From Longimonas halophila (lineage in GTDB: Bacteria; Bacteroidota; Rhodothermia; Rhodothermales; Salinibacteraceae), in contig NZ_PDEP01000006.1 of NCBI RefSeq assembly GCF_002554705.1, forward strand, positions 1-64,000: a stretch of 64,000 nucleotides of DNA, given 5' to 3'. The notes beneath the pieces are model-generated. The model was not told the DNA's origin, searched no databases, and saw nothing but the letters and a program-made list of their open reading frames with translations. Positions 1-8,679 of this stretch are shown one piece after another (position 1 is the stretch's first letter; each line of letters starts with the position of its first letter). A program made the position numbers and the translations under genes.

Positions 1-412
1 GCAGGACATCGAAGACCCCATTCCGTTTCGGCCCGACGGCACGCTGCACATCCTGCAAGAGAGCGACACGCTGCGCACCATTGCGGTGGAGATTGCAGAT
101 ACAGACTCCTCCCGCGCTCGCGGACTGATGGAGCGCACCGAGCTGCCCGAGGATGCGGGCATGCTGTTCCTGTTTGAGCAGGAGGCCCCCCAGAGCTTCT
201 GGATGGCGAACACGCCCTTGGCGCTCGACATCATCTTTGCGGATGCGGACCGGCGCATTGTATCCATGAGGAAGTACACCACGCCCTACTCGCAAGAGCA
301 GGTCACCTCGGGCGTGCCGGCGCAGTACGTGCTGGAGGTGCCCGCAGGCTACGCCGACCGCATCGGTATCATCGAAGGGCAGCGCCTCGCGTGGACTCGC
401 AACAGGGAGTAG
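1..412 (+). CDS. DUF192 family protein, first copy (5' end outside window)
   Basis: The reading frame is open from base 2 to the TAG at 410-412, and no start is present in the window. The protein matches the second half of the gene at 4109-4675 almost residue for residue, beginning at its Gln-Asp-Ile-Glu-Asp-Pro segment. The DUF192 core is recognisable: a conserved RxxGLM segment, the GMLFLF strand and the FWMxNT motif. DUF192 proteins are small exported beta-barrel proteins of unknown function. The two copies differ at about half a dozen mostly synonymous third positions, and only the last few residues differ (NRE against QE). The truncation is a window effect. Whether this copy has its own signal peptide cannot be seen. 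Confidence 0.85.
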   Translation, partial: QDIEDPIPFRPDGTLHILQESDTLRTIAVEIADTDSSRARGLMERTELPEDAGMLFLFEQEAPQSFWMANTPLALDIIFADADRRIVSMRKYTTPYSQEQVTSGVPAQYVLEVPAGYADRIGIIEGQRLAWTRNRE

Positions 413-417
413 GTGTG

Positions 418-444
418 CTACCGGCGCTTGCCCTTGAAGAAGAT
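418..444 (-). pseudogene. possible remnant of a doxX 3' end
   Basis: Immediately after the first DUF192 copy, the minus strand reads Lys-Gly-Lys-Arg-Arg-stop, in the position where the intact doxX gene (4694-5110) ends in Met-Gly-Lys-Arg-Arg-stop after the second DUF192 copy. The surrounding bases (ctaccggcgcttgccc against cttaccggcgcttaccc) also match. Similarity is lost beyond about position 445. The simplest reading is that the duplicated segment included the convergent doxX tail. The match is short, so this is tentative. Confidence 0.4.
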
Positions 445-506
445 CTTACGGATACATACCAGAGCTATTTCTTTTGTAGAGAATGTAGAGAACACTGCCG
501 AAGAAG

Positions 507-1742
507 CTACGGCTTTTTGAATGCAAAGACGCGATCGGAGCCATTGACGACCATGTAGTCTTCTCCAACAGCAATGGGGCTTGTGAATCCATCATTCGAA
601 CTAAGCTCACGGGGCGCTTGACGCTCCCAAATGACGTCCCCATCGAATGCATCCATGACATATAAGGTGTTTGCCAGCGAATTATTAAGATACACCCTAT
701 CATCACTTGCAGCTATGATGGTGGAAAGCGTTCCCCGGGGAGTTGGAGTTGCCCAAAGCAGATCGCCGGTACGCAGATCAAGCGATAGCACAGACGGATC
801 AGCCAACGATGAATTTGAACCAGATCCTACGTAGACACGATCATAGGCAATAGTCGCTCCAGCATGGAAGCCATACCCTTCAAGGAAGTTATCCCAGATT
901 ACCTCACCGGTGCGTTGGTCTAAAGCCCGAACCGATGCGCCATACGGCACAATCACATACTCGTCCGATATGTCCAGTCCATAGGTTCCAGCACCAATCG
1001 TTGTTGAGTCAGAACTGTTGGGCCGAGGACGTCGCTTCAGCGGAAGTTCATGCTCCCATAACAATTCGCCCGTATGGGCATCGTAGGCAAATACATTCCC
1101 GTAAATCTCTTCGGCACCATCAAAGAAGTACGACGCGGGAACGACAAGCATGTCATCGTTGAAGACTTCGGGATCGTATGCCAGTTGCTCCTCGGCTTCG
1201 GGGTGCAACAAGCGATCAAGTTCAATTCTTAGATCCACTGTGCCATCATCTTTCCGTAGACGAACGACTTCTCCCGCTCCACCAAGAAAAAGATGCGTGG
1301 AGTTTTCAGCCATCTTGGCCCGTCTAATGGATTGAAAATCAGAAATACGAGTTTGCCAAAGCAGTTGGCCAGTGGAGGCGTCCAAGGACCACACATTACG
1401 TTGCGAGTTTACGTAGAGGGTAGTTCCATCACGCAGAAGTTTGTGAGAACTGAATCGTGGCCGATCTCCTCCGATCAACGGATCACTCTTCCAGATGAGC
1501 TCGCCCGTGCTTAAGTGGAAAGCTCGCACATGCCCATCAGAAGCAAAAAAGGCGCGTTCTTCGCTTATGGCAGGCTGTGTTTTGTACACCTCCCACTGAT
1601 TATGCTCATGCCACCATGCGACCTCACCCGGCTCTATCCCGTCATCATTAGCCCCTCCAAACAGGTCACAGCCAATGAATACGCCGCCGAGCAAGAAGGG
1701 GAAGATAAGCGCAATCACAACAACGATCTGTAAGCGCTTCAT
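507..1742 (-). CDS. PQQ-like beta-propeller repeat lipoprotein
   Basis: The start at 1742 is preferred over the one four codons upstream because it begins a classic lipoprotein signal: Met-Lys-Arg, a hydrophobic stretch, then Phe-Ile-Gly-Cys as lipobox. The mature 380-odd residues contain repeated PQQ/BamB-type blades with the spacing of AFHLSTGELIWKSDP, SLDASTGQLLWQT, AYDAHTGELLWEHE, ALDQRTGEVIWDN, SLDLRTGDLLWATP and VMDAFDGDVIWERQ, about one per 45-50 residues. Such proteins form a propeller at the membrane, and BamB is the best known example. True PQQ binding or BAM-complex membership is not implied, because it stands in an accessory block rather than beside der or bam genes. It is AT-richer than the surrounding backbone. 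Confidence 0.8.
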   Translation of the reverse strand: MKRLQIVVVIALIFPFLLGGVFIGCDLFGGANDDGIEPGEVAWWHEHNQWEVYKTQPAISEERAFFASDGHVRAFHLSTGELIWKSDPLIGGDRPRFSSHKLLRDGTTLYVNSQRNVWSLDASTGQLLWQTRISDFQSIRRAKMAENSTHLFLGGAGEVVRLRKDDGTVDLRIELDRLLHPEAEEQLAYDPEVFNDDMLVVPASYFFDGAEEIYGNVFAYDAHTGELLWEHELPLKRRPRPNSSDSTTIGAGTYGLDISDEYVIVPYGASVRALDQRTGEVIWDNFLEGYGFHAGATIAYDRVYVGSGSNSSLADPSVLSLDLRTGDLLWATPTPRGTLSTIIAASDDRVYLNNSLANTLYVMDAFDGDVIWERQAPRELSSNDGFTSPIAVGEDYMVVNGSDRVFAFKKP

Positions 1743-1790
1743 TATGCAGTACATAGCAGAATTGACTTCATTGGTATATAAAGCTTATAA

Positions 1791-1836
1791 GCAAAAACGC
1801 GCGACGGTAGCAGAGCTTTCCCTCTGCTACCGTCGC
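1791..1836 (-). terminator. strong hairpin terminator behind the hydrolase gene
   Basis: A perfect 15-bp inverted repeat (arms 1801-1815 and 1822-1836, six-base loop) lies just past the stop of the hydrolase gene in its direction of transcription. It is followed on the minus strand by a run of five T (gcgtttttgc, 1791-1800). This separates the hydrolase transcript from the beta-propeller gene. Confidence 0.75.
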
Positions 1837-1858
1837 CGCGATGAGAGTGAAATAACAG

Positions 1859-3094
1859 TTATTCTTTATCTGATGAGAGCGTAGTAGCCTCGCAGATAAT
1901 GACCGTTGGATCTTCGCACTCCGGAGGCTCATACGGCGGAGGCTCGTAGGGGGGCGGGTCATCCTCAGGCGGATCATCAGCTGCCTCAGGAATATCGATA
2001 TCAGGTTTCCTAAACGCCTCTCTTATGCTTTCTATTGCTTCTTGGCTATCCCGCAACTCAAGGTGATTGACATCGCCTAATGCTTGAATCTCACGCGTTT
2101 CGCTAACGAAACCCGGCGTCGTCGTTGATTTTGGCAGCAGTGCATCGCTGGGGCCCCCGGCTTGGGAGCCCTGCGTGAGCAGTTCCCAGTCGATTTCTTG
2201 CCAGACGAGCAGCGACCAGGCTGAAATGAAGTGTCCTTCCGCCAGCCACTGGTAATACAGAGCCAAGTCGTAATCATAAAGATCCCCTGTGGAACTGTAC
2301 TCCATGAAGTACTGATTGGCCGTGGCTTGACGTTTCCAGCCTATTGTAAGGAACCTGAATCCGAGACCAGAGGCCAAAAGATCTACGTTTTGATAGCTTT
2401 GACCCATCGCACTTGCAGCCAAACTCAAGTGTCTTTTTCGTTCATCCACTCCGTGAATCGCATAGTGCGCTTGAGGAAGTGTCGCATCAGGATCTGCATT
2501 AAGCGTATTCATGAAGTTGGAGTTAACTTCAAGGTCCGTGTATGCACTGACCCGGGACTGATAGTTCTCGATCTCGAAGTCCAGATACCCCAATGCGCCA
2601 CGATCAACCAAGTAGTCAAATAAGGCCTGGGCAACTACACCAAAATCAAATCCAACTTCACGTCTTATGCCTTCAGAGACAGCAAGGACCCAGTTTTCTG
2701 CCATGTTTTGTGCGGATCCACTCGCGAGCTGATTTGCAATCAGGGCCCCTTCGTGTGGGCTTCCACTTGTGATCAAGGCATCAATGTCACTTTGAGATCC
2801 GTCATTGCGAATCATCTCGCGTGCCACAATGCCCCCCATGCTGTGGCCAACCACAACGCTGTTGGAAAGCACATTGCCACGTTCACTACTGGCAATTGAA
2901 GCTATGTCGTTTTGCGAGCTATATCCGAGCCGTCGCGTGTTGATGAGAAAGTCGTCAGATAGTGTGTTGTCTGCCTCTTGCAGAGAGAGGGACGTTCCCC
3001 CAAGTCCATGGATAAACGTTACGTTTTCTGACTCTTGAGCGTGTGCCCCGCTTGCAAAGAGCACAAGCAATAAAAATGTAAATAAGCGTTTCAT
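1859..3094 (-). CDS. secreted alpha/beta-hydrolase (lipase/esterase-like)
   Basis: The 411-residue protein begins with a clear Sec signal peptide (MKRLFTFLLLVLFASGAHAQ, cleavage after AHA). The oxyanion-type segment FIHGLGGT follows at about residue 28, and the nucleophile elbow GHSMGG at about residue 83 marks an alpha/beta-hydrolase of lipase or PGAP1-like type. A segment resembling the active-site histidine region (AHYAIHGVDE) lies near residue 210. The last 60 residues are a Pro/Glu/Asp-rich tail with PPPYEPP repeats and three cysteines (ECEDP, IICE), probably a wall-proximal or unstructured extension. The substrate cannot be predicted. It is in the AT-richer block between the two DUF192 copies and is followed by a strong terminator. 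Confidence 0.8.
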   Translation of the reverse strand: MKRLFTFLLLVLFASGAHAQESENVTFIHGLGGTSLSLQEADNTLSDDFLINTRRLGYSSQNDIASIASSERGNVLSNSVVVGHSMGGIVAREMIRNDGSQSDIDALITSGSPHEGALIANQLASGSAQNMAENWVLAVSEGIRREVGFDFGVVAQALFDYLVDRGALGYLDFEIENYQSRVSAYTDLEVNSNFMNTLNADPDATLPQAHYAIHGVDERKRHLSLAASAMGQSYQNVDLLASGLGFRFLTIGWKRQATANQYFMEYSSTGDLYDYDLALYYQWLAEGHFISAWSLLVWQEIDWELLTQGSQAGGPSDALLPKSTTTPGFVSETREIQALGDVNHLELRDSQEAIESIREAFRKPDIDIPEAADDPPEDDPPPYEPPPYEPPECEDPTVIICEATTLSSDKE

Positions 3095-3152
3095 GTTAAC
3101 CAGTACTTAATTTTAACGTTATAGAGTTATGAAAGGACGATATTAGAACTGC

Positions 3153-4034
3153 TTATCGTCGATTGAATGCGTTCTGTCCTGGACGGAGTGTCATCATTTC
3201 CGACTGTAGGGTTGGATAGCCCTGAGCATCCGTACCCACGTTGAAATGCGACTCTACATTGCCGTTGCGCTTCAGCACAGAGCCTTTAACATCTCCAGTT
3301 TGGCGGTCGATCGTCGTCACCACTTCTATACTGGCCGATCGAGGTCCAACAGACCGCGAAACCTTCACATCCTGCGTGTTCACCGTCTCAACGGTGTACC
3401 CTTGCGATTCAAACTGACGCTGTATTTCGCTATTGCTCTTCTCGGAAATGATACAGGTCGTGCAGTCATCGTCTCCGCCGTCACCACTATCTAAAAGAAT
3501 GGCATCAACCAAATCTTGCCGAGCAGTGGAGTAGCGAGTAGGTGCATCATCGTCAAGGTGTGGATGCAGATCCTGATCCAGGTTCCACGAATAAGTACTT
3601 CCCTGAAAGTCGCGGTAAACGTTAGAAGAGCTATACGAGAAGTTGCTCTCATAAAGGGAGCCAGCAGTGCTACTCAACATCTGAGTACTGCTGTTAGTCA
3701 ACGAGAAAGATCCTAATCCGTCGTTACCCACGGATCCAGTGAACTCAATTTCACCATCTGGTCCTCGAAGATCGCTTGGATCATCAGCAATCTCATCGAA
3801 AAGAGGTGTATTGCCCTGCTGATACGAATGCGCAACATCACCGTGAAAATCGATCGAGAACGACAGTTCATTGCCTTGCCCAGAACTTATCGCATCAGCT
3901 GATGGCGCTTCGACATCAGCATCGGGCTCTGTTTCTGAGTCAATGAGACCTGTAGAGGAATCACAAGCAGAAAGCAGGAGCAACAGTCCAGAAAGGACAA
4001 CCAGAGAGAAAAAAGAAGATTGTACGTACGACAT
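3153..4034 (-). CDS. hypothetical lipoprotein
   Basis: The 293-residue product starts with a typical lipoprotein signal ending in Leu-Leu-Ser-Ala-Cys, followed by a Ser/Asp/Glu-rich linker (about residues 25-55) usual for surface lipoproteins of halophiles. The rest is polar, with a CTTC motif near residue 193 and no domain I recognise. The gene lies 58 bp upstream of the hydrolase gene in the same direction, so co-transcription is plausible. It is divergent from the second DUF192 gene across a 74-bp gap with AT-rich tracts that probably holds both promoters. No function can be assigned. Confidence 0.7.
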   Translation of the reverse strand: MSYVQSSFFSLVVLSGLLLLLSACDSSTGLIDSETEPDADVEAPSADAISSGQGNELSFSIDFHGDVAHSYQQGNTPLFDEIADDPSDLRGPDGEIEFTGSVGNDGLGSFSLTNSSTQMLSSTAGSLYESNFSYSSSNVYRDFQGSTYSWNLDQDLHPHLDDDAPTRYSTARQDLVDAILLDSGDGGDDDCTTCIISEKSNSEIQRQFESQGYTVETVNTQDVKVSRSVGPRSASIEVVTTIDRQTGDVKGSVLKRNGNVESHFNVGTDAQGYPTLQSEMMTLRPGQNAFNRR

Positions 4035-4108
4035 GAGATAGAGAGAGAAAAGTTGAATGCTAACTTACTTCACAATCACTGTATTCTCTTTTTTTTTCCA
4101 ATTTCAAA

Positions 4109-4675
4109 TTGAAATCGATGGATTTGCATCATCTTAACATTGGTGTGTGTTTTTTGCCTATGTATCTGCTCCCGCTGTGCGTTGTGCTAATAATCGGCAC
4201 CGTGCTCACTGGCTGTAGTTCGAATGGCGACACCGGTGAGTCTGGAACTGAACAAGACACCACGGAGCAGGACATCGAAGACCCCATTCCGTTTCGGCCC
4301 GACGGCACGCTGCACATCCTGCAAGAGAGCGACACGCTGCGCACCATTGCGGTGGAGATTGCAGATACAGACTCCTCCCGCGCTCGCGGACTGATGGAGC
4401 GCACCGAGCTGCCCGAAGACGCGGGCATGCTGTTCCTGTTTGAGCAGGAGGCCCCCCAGAGCTTCTGGATGGCAAACACGCCCTTGGCGCTCGACATCAT
4501 CTTTGCGGATGCGGACCGGCGCATTGTATCCATGAGAAAGTACACCACGCCCTACTCGCAAGAGCAGGTCACCTCGGGCGTGCCGGCGCAGTACGTGCTG
4601 GAGGTGCCCGCAGGCTACGCCGACCGCATCGGTATCATCGAAGGGCAGCGCCTGGCGTGGACGCGCCAGGAGTAG
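4109..4675 (+). CDS. DUF192 family lipoprotein, second (complete) copy
   Basis: This 188-residue protein has an N-terminal hydrophobic segment ending in the lipobox Leu-Thr-Gly-Cys (residues 33-36), an acidic Glu/Thr/Asp linker, and then the DUF192 domain (about residues 65-185) with RxxGLM, GMLFLF and FWMxNT motifs. Starting at 4109 gives a rather long n-region; Met-18 (base 4160) is an alternative start that would leave no positive charge before the hydrophobic core. DUF192 proteins are exported and of unknown role. From base 4270 on, the gene is almost identical to the copy at 1-412. It runs convergently into doxX with an 18-bp gap. Confidence 0.85.
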   Translation: MKSMDLHHLNIGVCFLPMYLLPLCVVLIIGTVLTGCSSNGDTGESGTEQDTTEQDIEDPIPFRPDGTLHILQESDTLRTIAVEIADTDSSRARGLMERTELPEDAGMLFLFEQEAPQSFWMANTPLALDIIFADADRRIVSMRKYTTPYSQEQVTSGVPAQYVLEVPAGYADRIGIIEGQRLAWTRQE

Positions 4676-4693
4676 GCGTGGAAGCTGCCGTGC

Positions 4694-5110
4694 TTACCGG
4701 CGCTTACCCATGATGGCATCGACGCTATATGCACCGGGTCCGGCCAGGAAGAAGAGCGTAAAGACGAGCAGGTAGATCACCGCGGTTTCGGGGTTGCCGT
4801 TGCCGGTCATAACATGCATCGTCGTGGCCATGCCCATGGTGCCCATGAGCAGTAGCGCAGCGGTGCGCGTCAGAAAGCCCGCGGTAAGTAGCAATGAACC
4901 TACGCCTTCCGCCAGGGCCGCCAGCAAGCCCCACACCATAGGAGCAAAGCTGATGCCGATGAGCCCCATCGTGCCGCCCAGCTCGGTCCACTGCTCCGGT
5001 CCAGCCGTAATTTTGCCGAGGCCGTGTCCCAGAAACATGTATAGGCCTGCGCCTACGCGGAGCAGCAAGAACGCAAGGGGACGAAGACGGTCGGGGAGGT
5101 TGATAAGCAT
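4694..5110 (-). CDS. DoxX family membrane protein
   Basis: The 138-residue protein has four predicted membrane segments and the DoxX features LRVGAGLYMFLGHGLGK near the N-terminus and a GLLAALAEGVGSLLLTAGFLTR segment in the middle. DoxX-family proteins are small inner-membrane proteins linked to respiration or thiosulfate:quinone oxidoreduction in some organisms, but most are uncharacterised. Length is normal for the family. The C-terminal Gly-Lys-Arg-Arg tail is what the remnant at 418-444 resembles. Confidence 0.85.
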   Translation of the reverse strand: MLINLPDRLRPLAFLLLRVGAGLYMFLGHGLGKITAGPEQWTELGGTMGLIGISFAPMVWGLLAALAEGVGSLLLTAGFLTRTAALLLMGTMGMATTMHVMTGNGNPETAVIYLLVFTLFFLAGPGAYSVDAIMGKRR

Positions 5111-5265
5111 AAGGTATCAGTGGGGTGTGTAAAAAGATTATACGTTGCAACGTACAACGCCGAATGGAAAGCAGCAATGCATCCCCCAACGGGAATCGCG
5201 TGTATTCGTGACATCGTTACGTGTCATGACAGGCACACGCAGGCTGCATGGTTTGTAGGCGCGTA

Positions 5266-6441
5266 TCACGCGTCGATGGTCCACGTTTCGCCGCTGTGCA
5301 GCAAGGTCTCCAGGTCGCCGTCGCCGCGCTCGGCGCGCACCGCATCCAGCTGGTCATGCAGTTGCTGCTCGTAGGTGGGGCGCTCGGTCTGATAGAGCAC
5401 GCCAAAGGGACGCGGCAGGTCGGGCTGGTCGAACATGCGGCCAATGAGATGCGCCATCTCGCGGTTGCTGGCGTCGTACACCAGGCAGTCGCTCACAGAC
5501 CAGCGGTCGGTAGTGAGGTCAATCGCCTCAAGCGAGAGGCCGTCCAGGCGGAGGCCACGCTCGCCGTTGGCATAGGTCAGCGGCTCGCCGTCCTCCACAA
5601 AGAGCGCCCGGCTGGCCTTTGTGCCGCGCTCGGTGAATTCGAAGAAGGCACCGTCGTTGAAGATGTTGCAGTTCTGGTAGATCTCCAGAAAGGCCGTGCC
5701 CGCGTGCTCGTGTGATGCCTTCATCATCGCCTTCATGTGCTTCGGGTCGCGGTCCATGGTGCGGGCCACGAACGAGGCATCGGCCCCCAGCGCCACAGCC
5801 ACCGGATTAAACGGCGCGTCGATGGAGCCGTGCGGGGTGCTCTTCGTCACCTTGCCCTCCTCCGAGGTCGGGCTGTACTGCCCTTTCGTGAGGCCGTAGA
5901 TCTTGTTGTTGAAGAGCAAGACCTGCGTATCCAGGTTGCGGCGGCACAGGTGAATGAGGTGGTTGCCACCAATCGAGAGCGCATCGCCGTCGCCGGTCAC
6001 AATCCACACATCCAGCTCCGGGTTCGCACACTTCAGGCCCGTGGCAAAGGTCGGCGCGCGCCCATGGATCGTGTGCATCCCGTACGTATCCATGTAATAC
6101 GGAAAGCGTCCGGCACAGCCGATCCCGCTAATAAACACAGTGTTCTCCTTCGGCACATCAAGCTCCGGCAAGAGGCGCTGCACCGTGGCCAGAATGGCAT
6201 AGTCGCCACAGCCGGGACACCAGCGCACGTCCTGATCGCTTGAAAAGTCCTTGCGGCTCAGCCCACACCCGCCGCCATCGCCCCCGTATCCAGGCGGCAA
6301 CGTAGGCCCATCGGGCTTTTTGGACCCCGGCGGACCCGCAGGCTTTTTGGATCCAGGAGGTCCCGCTGGTTTCTTCGCACCGGGCGGGCCCGCGGGCTTC
6401 GTGGTGTTGTTGGTATTGGAGGATGCAGAGGCGTCGGCCAT
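5266..6441 (-). CDS. korB: 2-oxoacid:ferredoxin oxidoreductase, beta subunit
   Basis: This is the TPP-binding beta subunit of a 2-oxoacid (probably 2-oxoglutarate) ferredoxin oxidoreductase, which makes acyl-CoA and reduced ferredoxin. Visible are CPGCGDYAIL (about residue 75), the GIGCAGRFPYY segment, the TPP/Mg motif GDGD followed by NNKIYGLTKGQ, and FLEIYQNCNIFNDG. It lies 46 bp downstream of korA in the same direction, so they form one operon. An unusual feature is the first 50 residues: a low-complexity Lys-Lys-Pro-Ala-Gly-Pro-Pro-Gly repeat (four units) followed by a Gly-rich stretch, which ordinary KorB proteins lack. The core starts near Ser-Arg-Lys-Asp-Phe. Confidence 0.93.
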   Translation of the reverse strand: MADASASSNTNNTTKPAGPPGAKKPAGPPGSKKPAGPPGSKKPDGPTLPPGYGGDGGGCGLSRKDFSSDQDVRWCPGCGDYAILATVQRLLPELDVPKENTVFISGIGCAGRFPYYMDTYGMHTIHGRAPTFATGLKCANPELDVWIVTGDGDALSIGGNHLIHLCRRNLDTQVLLFNNKIYGLTKGQYSPTSEEGKVTKSTPHGSIDAPFNPVAVALGADASFVARTMDRDPKHMKAMMKASHEHAGTAFLEIYQNCNIFNDGAFFEFTERGTKASRALFVEDGEPLTYANGERGLRLDGLSLEAIDLTTDRWSVSDCLVYDASNREMAHLIGRMFDQPDLPRPFGVLYQTERPTYEQQLHDQLDAVRAERGDGDLETLLHSGETWTIDA

Positions 6442-6487
6442 AGCAGAAAACGGAAGCAGCGTCAGAGGGGAAACGGTGAAACAGGCG

Positions 6488-8392
6488 CTATGAGGCTACC
6501 GGAGTCAGGGCATCGCGGATGGCCGTGCAGATTTCTGCAGCGCGGAAGGGCCGTCCCTGAATCTTGTTGAGGGGGAGGAACTCGGCATCGTACGCATTGC
6601 GCAGCAGACGGATGAGCTGGCCGTTGTTGAGCTCGGGCACCAGCACGCGGTCGAACCCGTCAACGAGCGCCTCCAGGTCGGCAGGCAGCGGCCACACGTA
6701 GCGCAGATGCGCCGCACTTACGGGCGTGTCCTCAGAGTGGCAGCGGTCCACCGCTTCGTCGATGGCGCCCTTCGTAGAGCCCCAGCCCAGCACCAGCAGC
6801 GAGCCCTGGCGCGGCCCACGCACGGGCACCGGCGGCATGGACTGCGTAACGCGCTGCACTTTCTCCGCGCGCAGTTTCACCATGCGCTCGTGGTTTTCGG
6901 GGTCGTACGAGACGTTGCCGGTTTCGTGCTCCTTTTCGAGTCCGCCCAGCCGGTGCTCCAGTTCAGGCGTGCCCGGCACCGCCCACGGACGCGCCAGCGT
7001 GTCGTCGTCGCGGACGTATGGCAGAAACTGTGGATTGCCATCGTCATCCGTCATCATGTTGCGGTCGGTGGGCTCGGTGGTGTTTTCCACCGTAAACGAC
7101 GGCAGGTCATCAACCGCAGGAATGCGCCAGGCCTCCGAGCCGTTGCCCAGGTAGCCGTCAGCCAGGAGCATGACGGGCGTCATGTAGGTGGTAGCGATGC
7201 GGCAGGCTTCGTACGCCATGTAGAAGCAGTCGCCGGGCGAAGCAGGGGCCAGCACGGGGAGTGGCGCCTCCCCATTGCGTCCGTAGACAGCCTGCATGAG
7301 GTCGCCCTGTTCCGGCTTGGTGGGGAGCCCGGTGGAGGGCCCGCCGCGCTGCATGTTTACAATCACGAGTGGGAGCTCGGTCATTACGCCCAGCCCAATC
7401 GCCTCGGTTTTGAGAGCCACGCCGGGCCCGCTCGTGCCGCACACGCCAATGGATCCACCAAAGCTGGCGCCGAGCGCCGCACCCACCGCTGCAATCTCGT
7501 CCTCGGCCTGGAACGTAGCCACGTCGAAGTTCTTGTGCTTGCTAATCTCGTGCAGGATGTCCGAGGCTGGGGTAATCGGATACGACCCGTAGAATACGGA
7601 GCGTCCGCTCTGATGTGCGGCAGCGACCAGTCCCAGTGCCGTGGCCTCGGCCCCGCGAACGGCGCGGTAGGTGCCGGGCTTCATGGCGGCGGGGTCGACC
7701 TGGTAGCGCGTGCCAATAGCTTCGATGGTTTCGGCGTAGTGCGCGCCCTTCTTCAGGACGGCCAGGTTCGCATCGCGGATGACCGGGCGGTCGCTGAACT
7801 TGTTGCGGATCCAATCGCGTGCCGGGTCGAGCGGACGCGAGTACATCCAGAGCGTCAGCCCCAGCGCAAACATGTTCTTAGAGCGATCGACCTGCTTCTT
7901 CGACAGATCGGTGTCGCTCAGCGCCTCGCGGGTGAGCGTGGTCAGCGGCACTTCGATGACCTCGTAGCCGTCGAGCGTGTCGTCGTGTAGCGGGTCAGCG
8001 TCGGACCAGTCGGCCAGCTCCAGGTCGCGCGGGGCGAACGCGTCGGTGTTCACGAGCACCGTGCCGCCCGGACGCACCCGCGACAGGTGCACCTTGAGTG
8101 CTGCGGCGTTCATGGCCACAAGCAAGTCCACCTTGTCGCCCGGCGTATGGATGTCCACCGCGCCAAAGTGCAGCTGGAATCCGCTTACGCCATAGGTGGT
8201 ACCGGCGGGTGCGCGGATCTCAGCCGGATAGTCGGGCAGCGTAGCCAGATCGTTGCGGGCGTAGGCTGAGGCGAGTGTGAACTGCGCGCCCGTAAGCTGC
8301 ATCCCATCGCCTGAGTCGCCCGCAAAGAGGACGGTGGCGTCGGGGATGGAGCGCGTGGAGGCATCAGCAGCGGGGTCGGAAGGAGAAGTCAT
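6488..8392 (-). CDS. korA: 2-oxoacid:acceptor oxidoreductase, fused gamma-alpha subunit
   Basis: The 634-residue protein fuses the gamma domain (about residues 20-200, with AGDSGDGMQLTG) to the alpha domain (about 210-560, with GSYPITPASDIL, EDEIAAVGAALGASFGG, GTSGPG and MQRGGPSTGLPTKPEQGDL) and a C-terminal transketolase-like domain. This is the normal fused KorA of Bacteroidota and many aerobes. The open frame extends 87 codons further upstream, but that extension looks non-native, and the start at 8392 (Met-Thr-Ser-Pro-Ser-Asp) gives the usual N-terminus. It transcribes into korB. Together with sucC at 47.6 kb it supports a ferredoxin-linked step from 2-oxoglutarate to succinate. Confidence 0.93.
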   Translation of the reverse strand: MTSPSDPAADASTRSIPDATVLFAGDSGDGMQLTGAQFTLASAYARNDLATLPDYPAEIRAPAGTTYGVSGFQLHFGAVDIHTPGDKVDLLVAMNAAALKVHLSRVRPGGTVLVNTDAFAPRDLELADWSDADPLHDDTLDGYEVIEVPLTTLTREALSDTDLSKKQVDRSKNMFALGLTLWMYSRPLDPARDWIRNKFSDRPVIRDANLAVLKKGAHYAETIEAIGTRYQVDPAAMKPGTYRAVRGAEATALGLVAAAHQSGRSVFYGSYPITPASDILHEISKHKNFDVATFQAEDEIAAVGAALGASFGGSIGVCGTSGPGVALKTEAIGLGVMTELPLVIVNMQRGGPSTGLPTKPEQGDLMQAVYGRNGEAPLPVLAPASPGDCFYMAYEACRIATTYMTPVMLLADGYLGNGSEAWRIPAVDDLPSFTVENTTEPTDRNMMTDDDGNPQFLPYVRDDDTLARPWAVPGTPELEHRLGGLEKEHETGNVSYDPENHERMVKLRAEKVQRVTQSMPPVPVRGPRQGSLLVLGWGSTKGAIDEAVDRCHSEDTPVSAAHLRYVWPLPADLEALVDGFDRVLVPELNNGQLIRLLRNAYDAEFLPLNKIQGRPFRAAEICTAIRDALTPVAS

Positions 8393-8679
8393 GGCGCCAT
8401 CAGAAGGAAAACACGGAGGGAGGGACGGCCAGCAAATCAACTGCACATAGGTTTGTACATTGCCTGCAGGTGAGCGTTCAGCGCGCATGGGGCAGGCCGT
8501 GTGAAGAAACAGATCGGCTGCAGGAGCCCGAGCGCCAGCATTGGGTCCGTGAATTCTGCCCTCGTATCCACCGATAGATGAACAAGGAGTAACGCATGCG
8601 TAACACAACAACGGTGCCTTGGCACGGAGTTCGTGCGTAAATGCGCTACACACGTTTGTTGGATGCGAAATGAGTTCAT

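Noticed and set aside
6707-7990. Long open frame antisense to korA
   Set aside because: GC-rich DNA produces long shadow frames; it has no domain and its codon pattern mirrors the korA frame.
8393-8653. Longer N-terminus for KorA
   Set aside because: The 87-residue extension lacks similarity to the KorA core and contains Cys/Pro-rich sequence unlike the rest; the start at 8392 fits the family.
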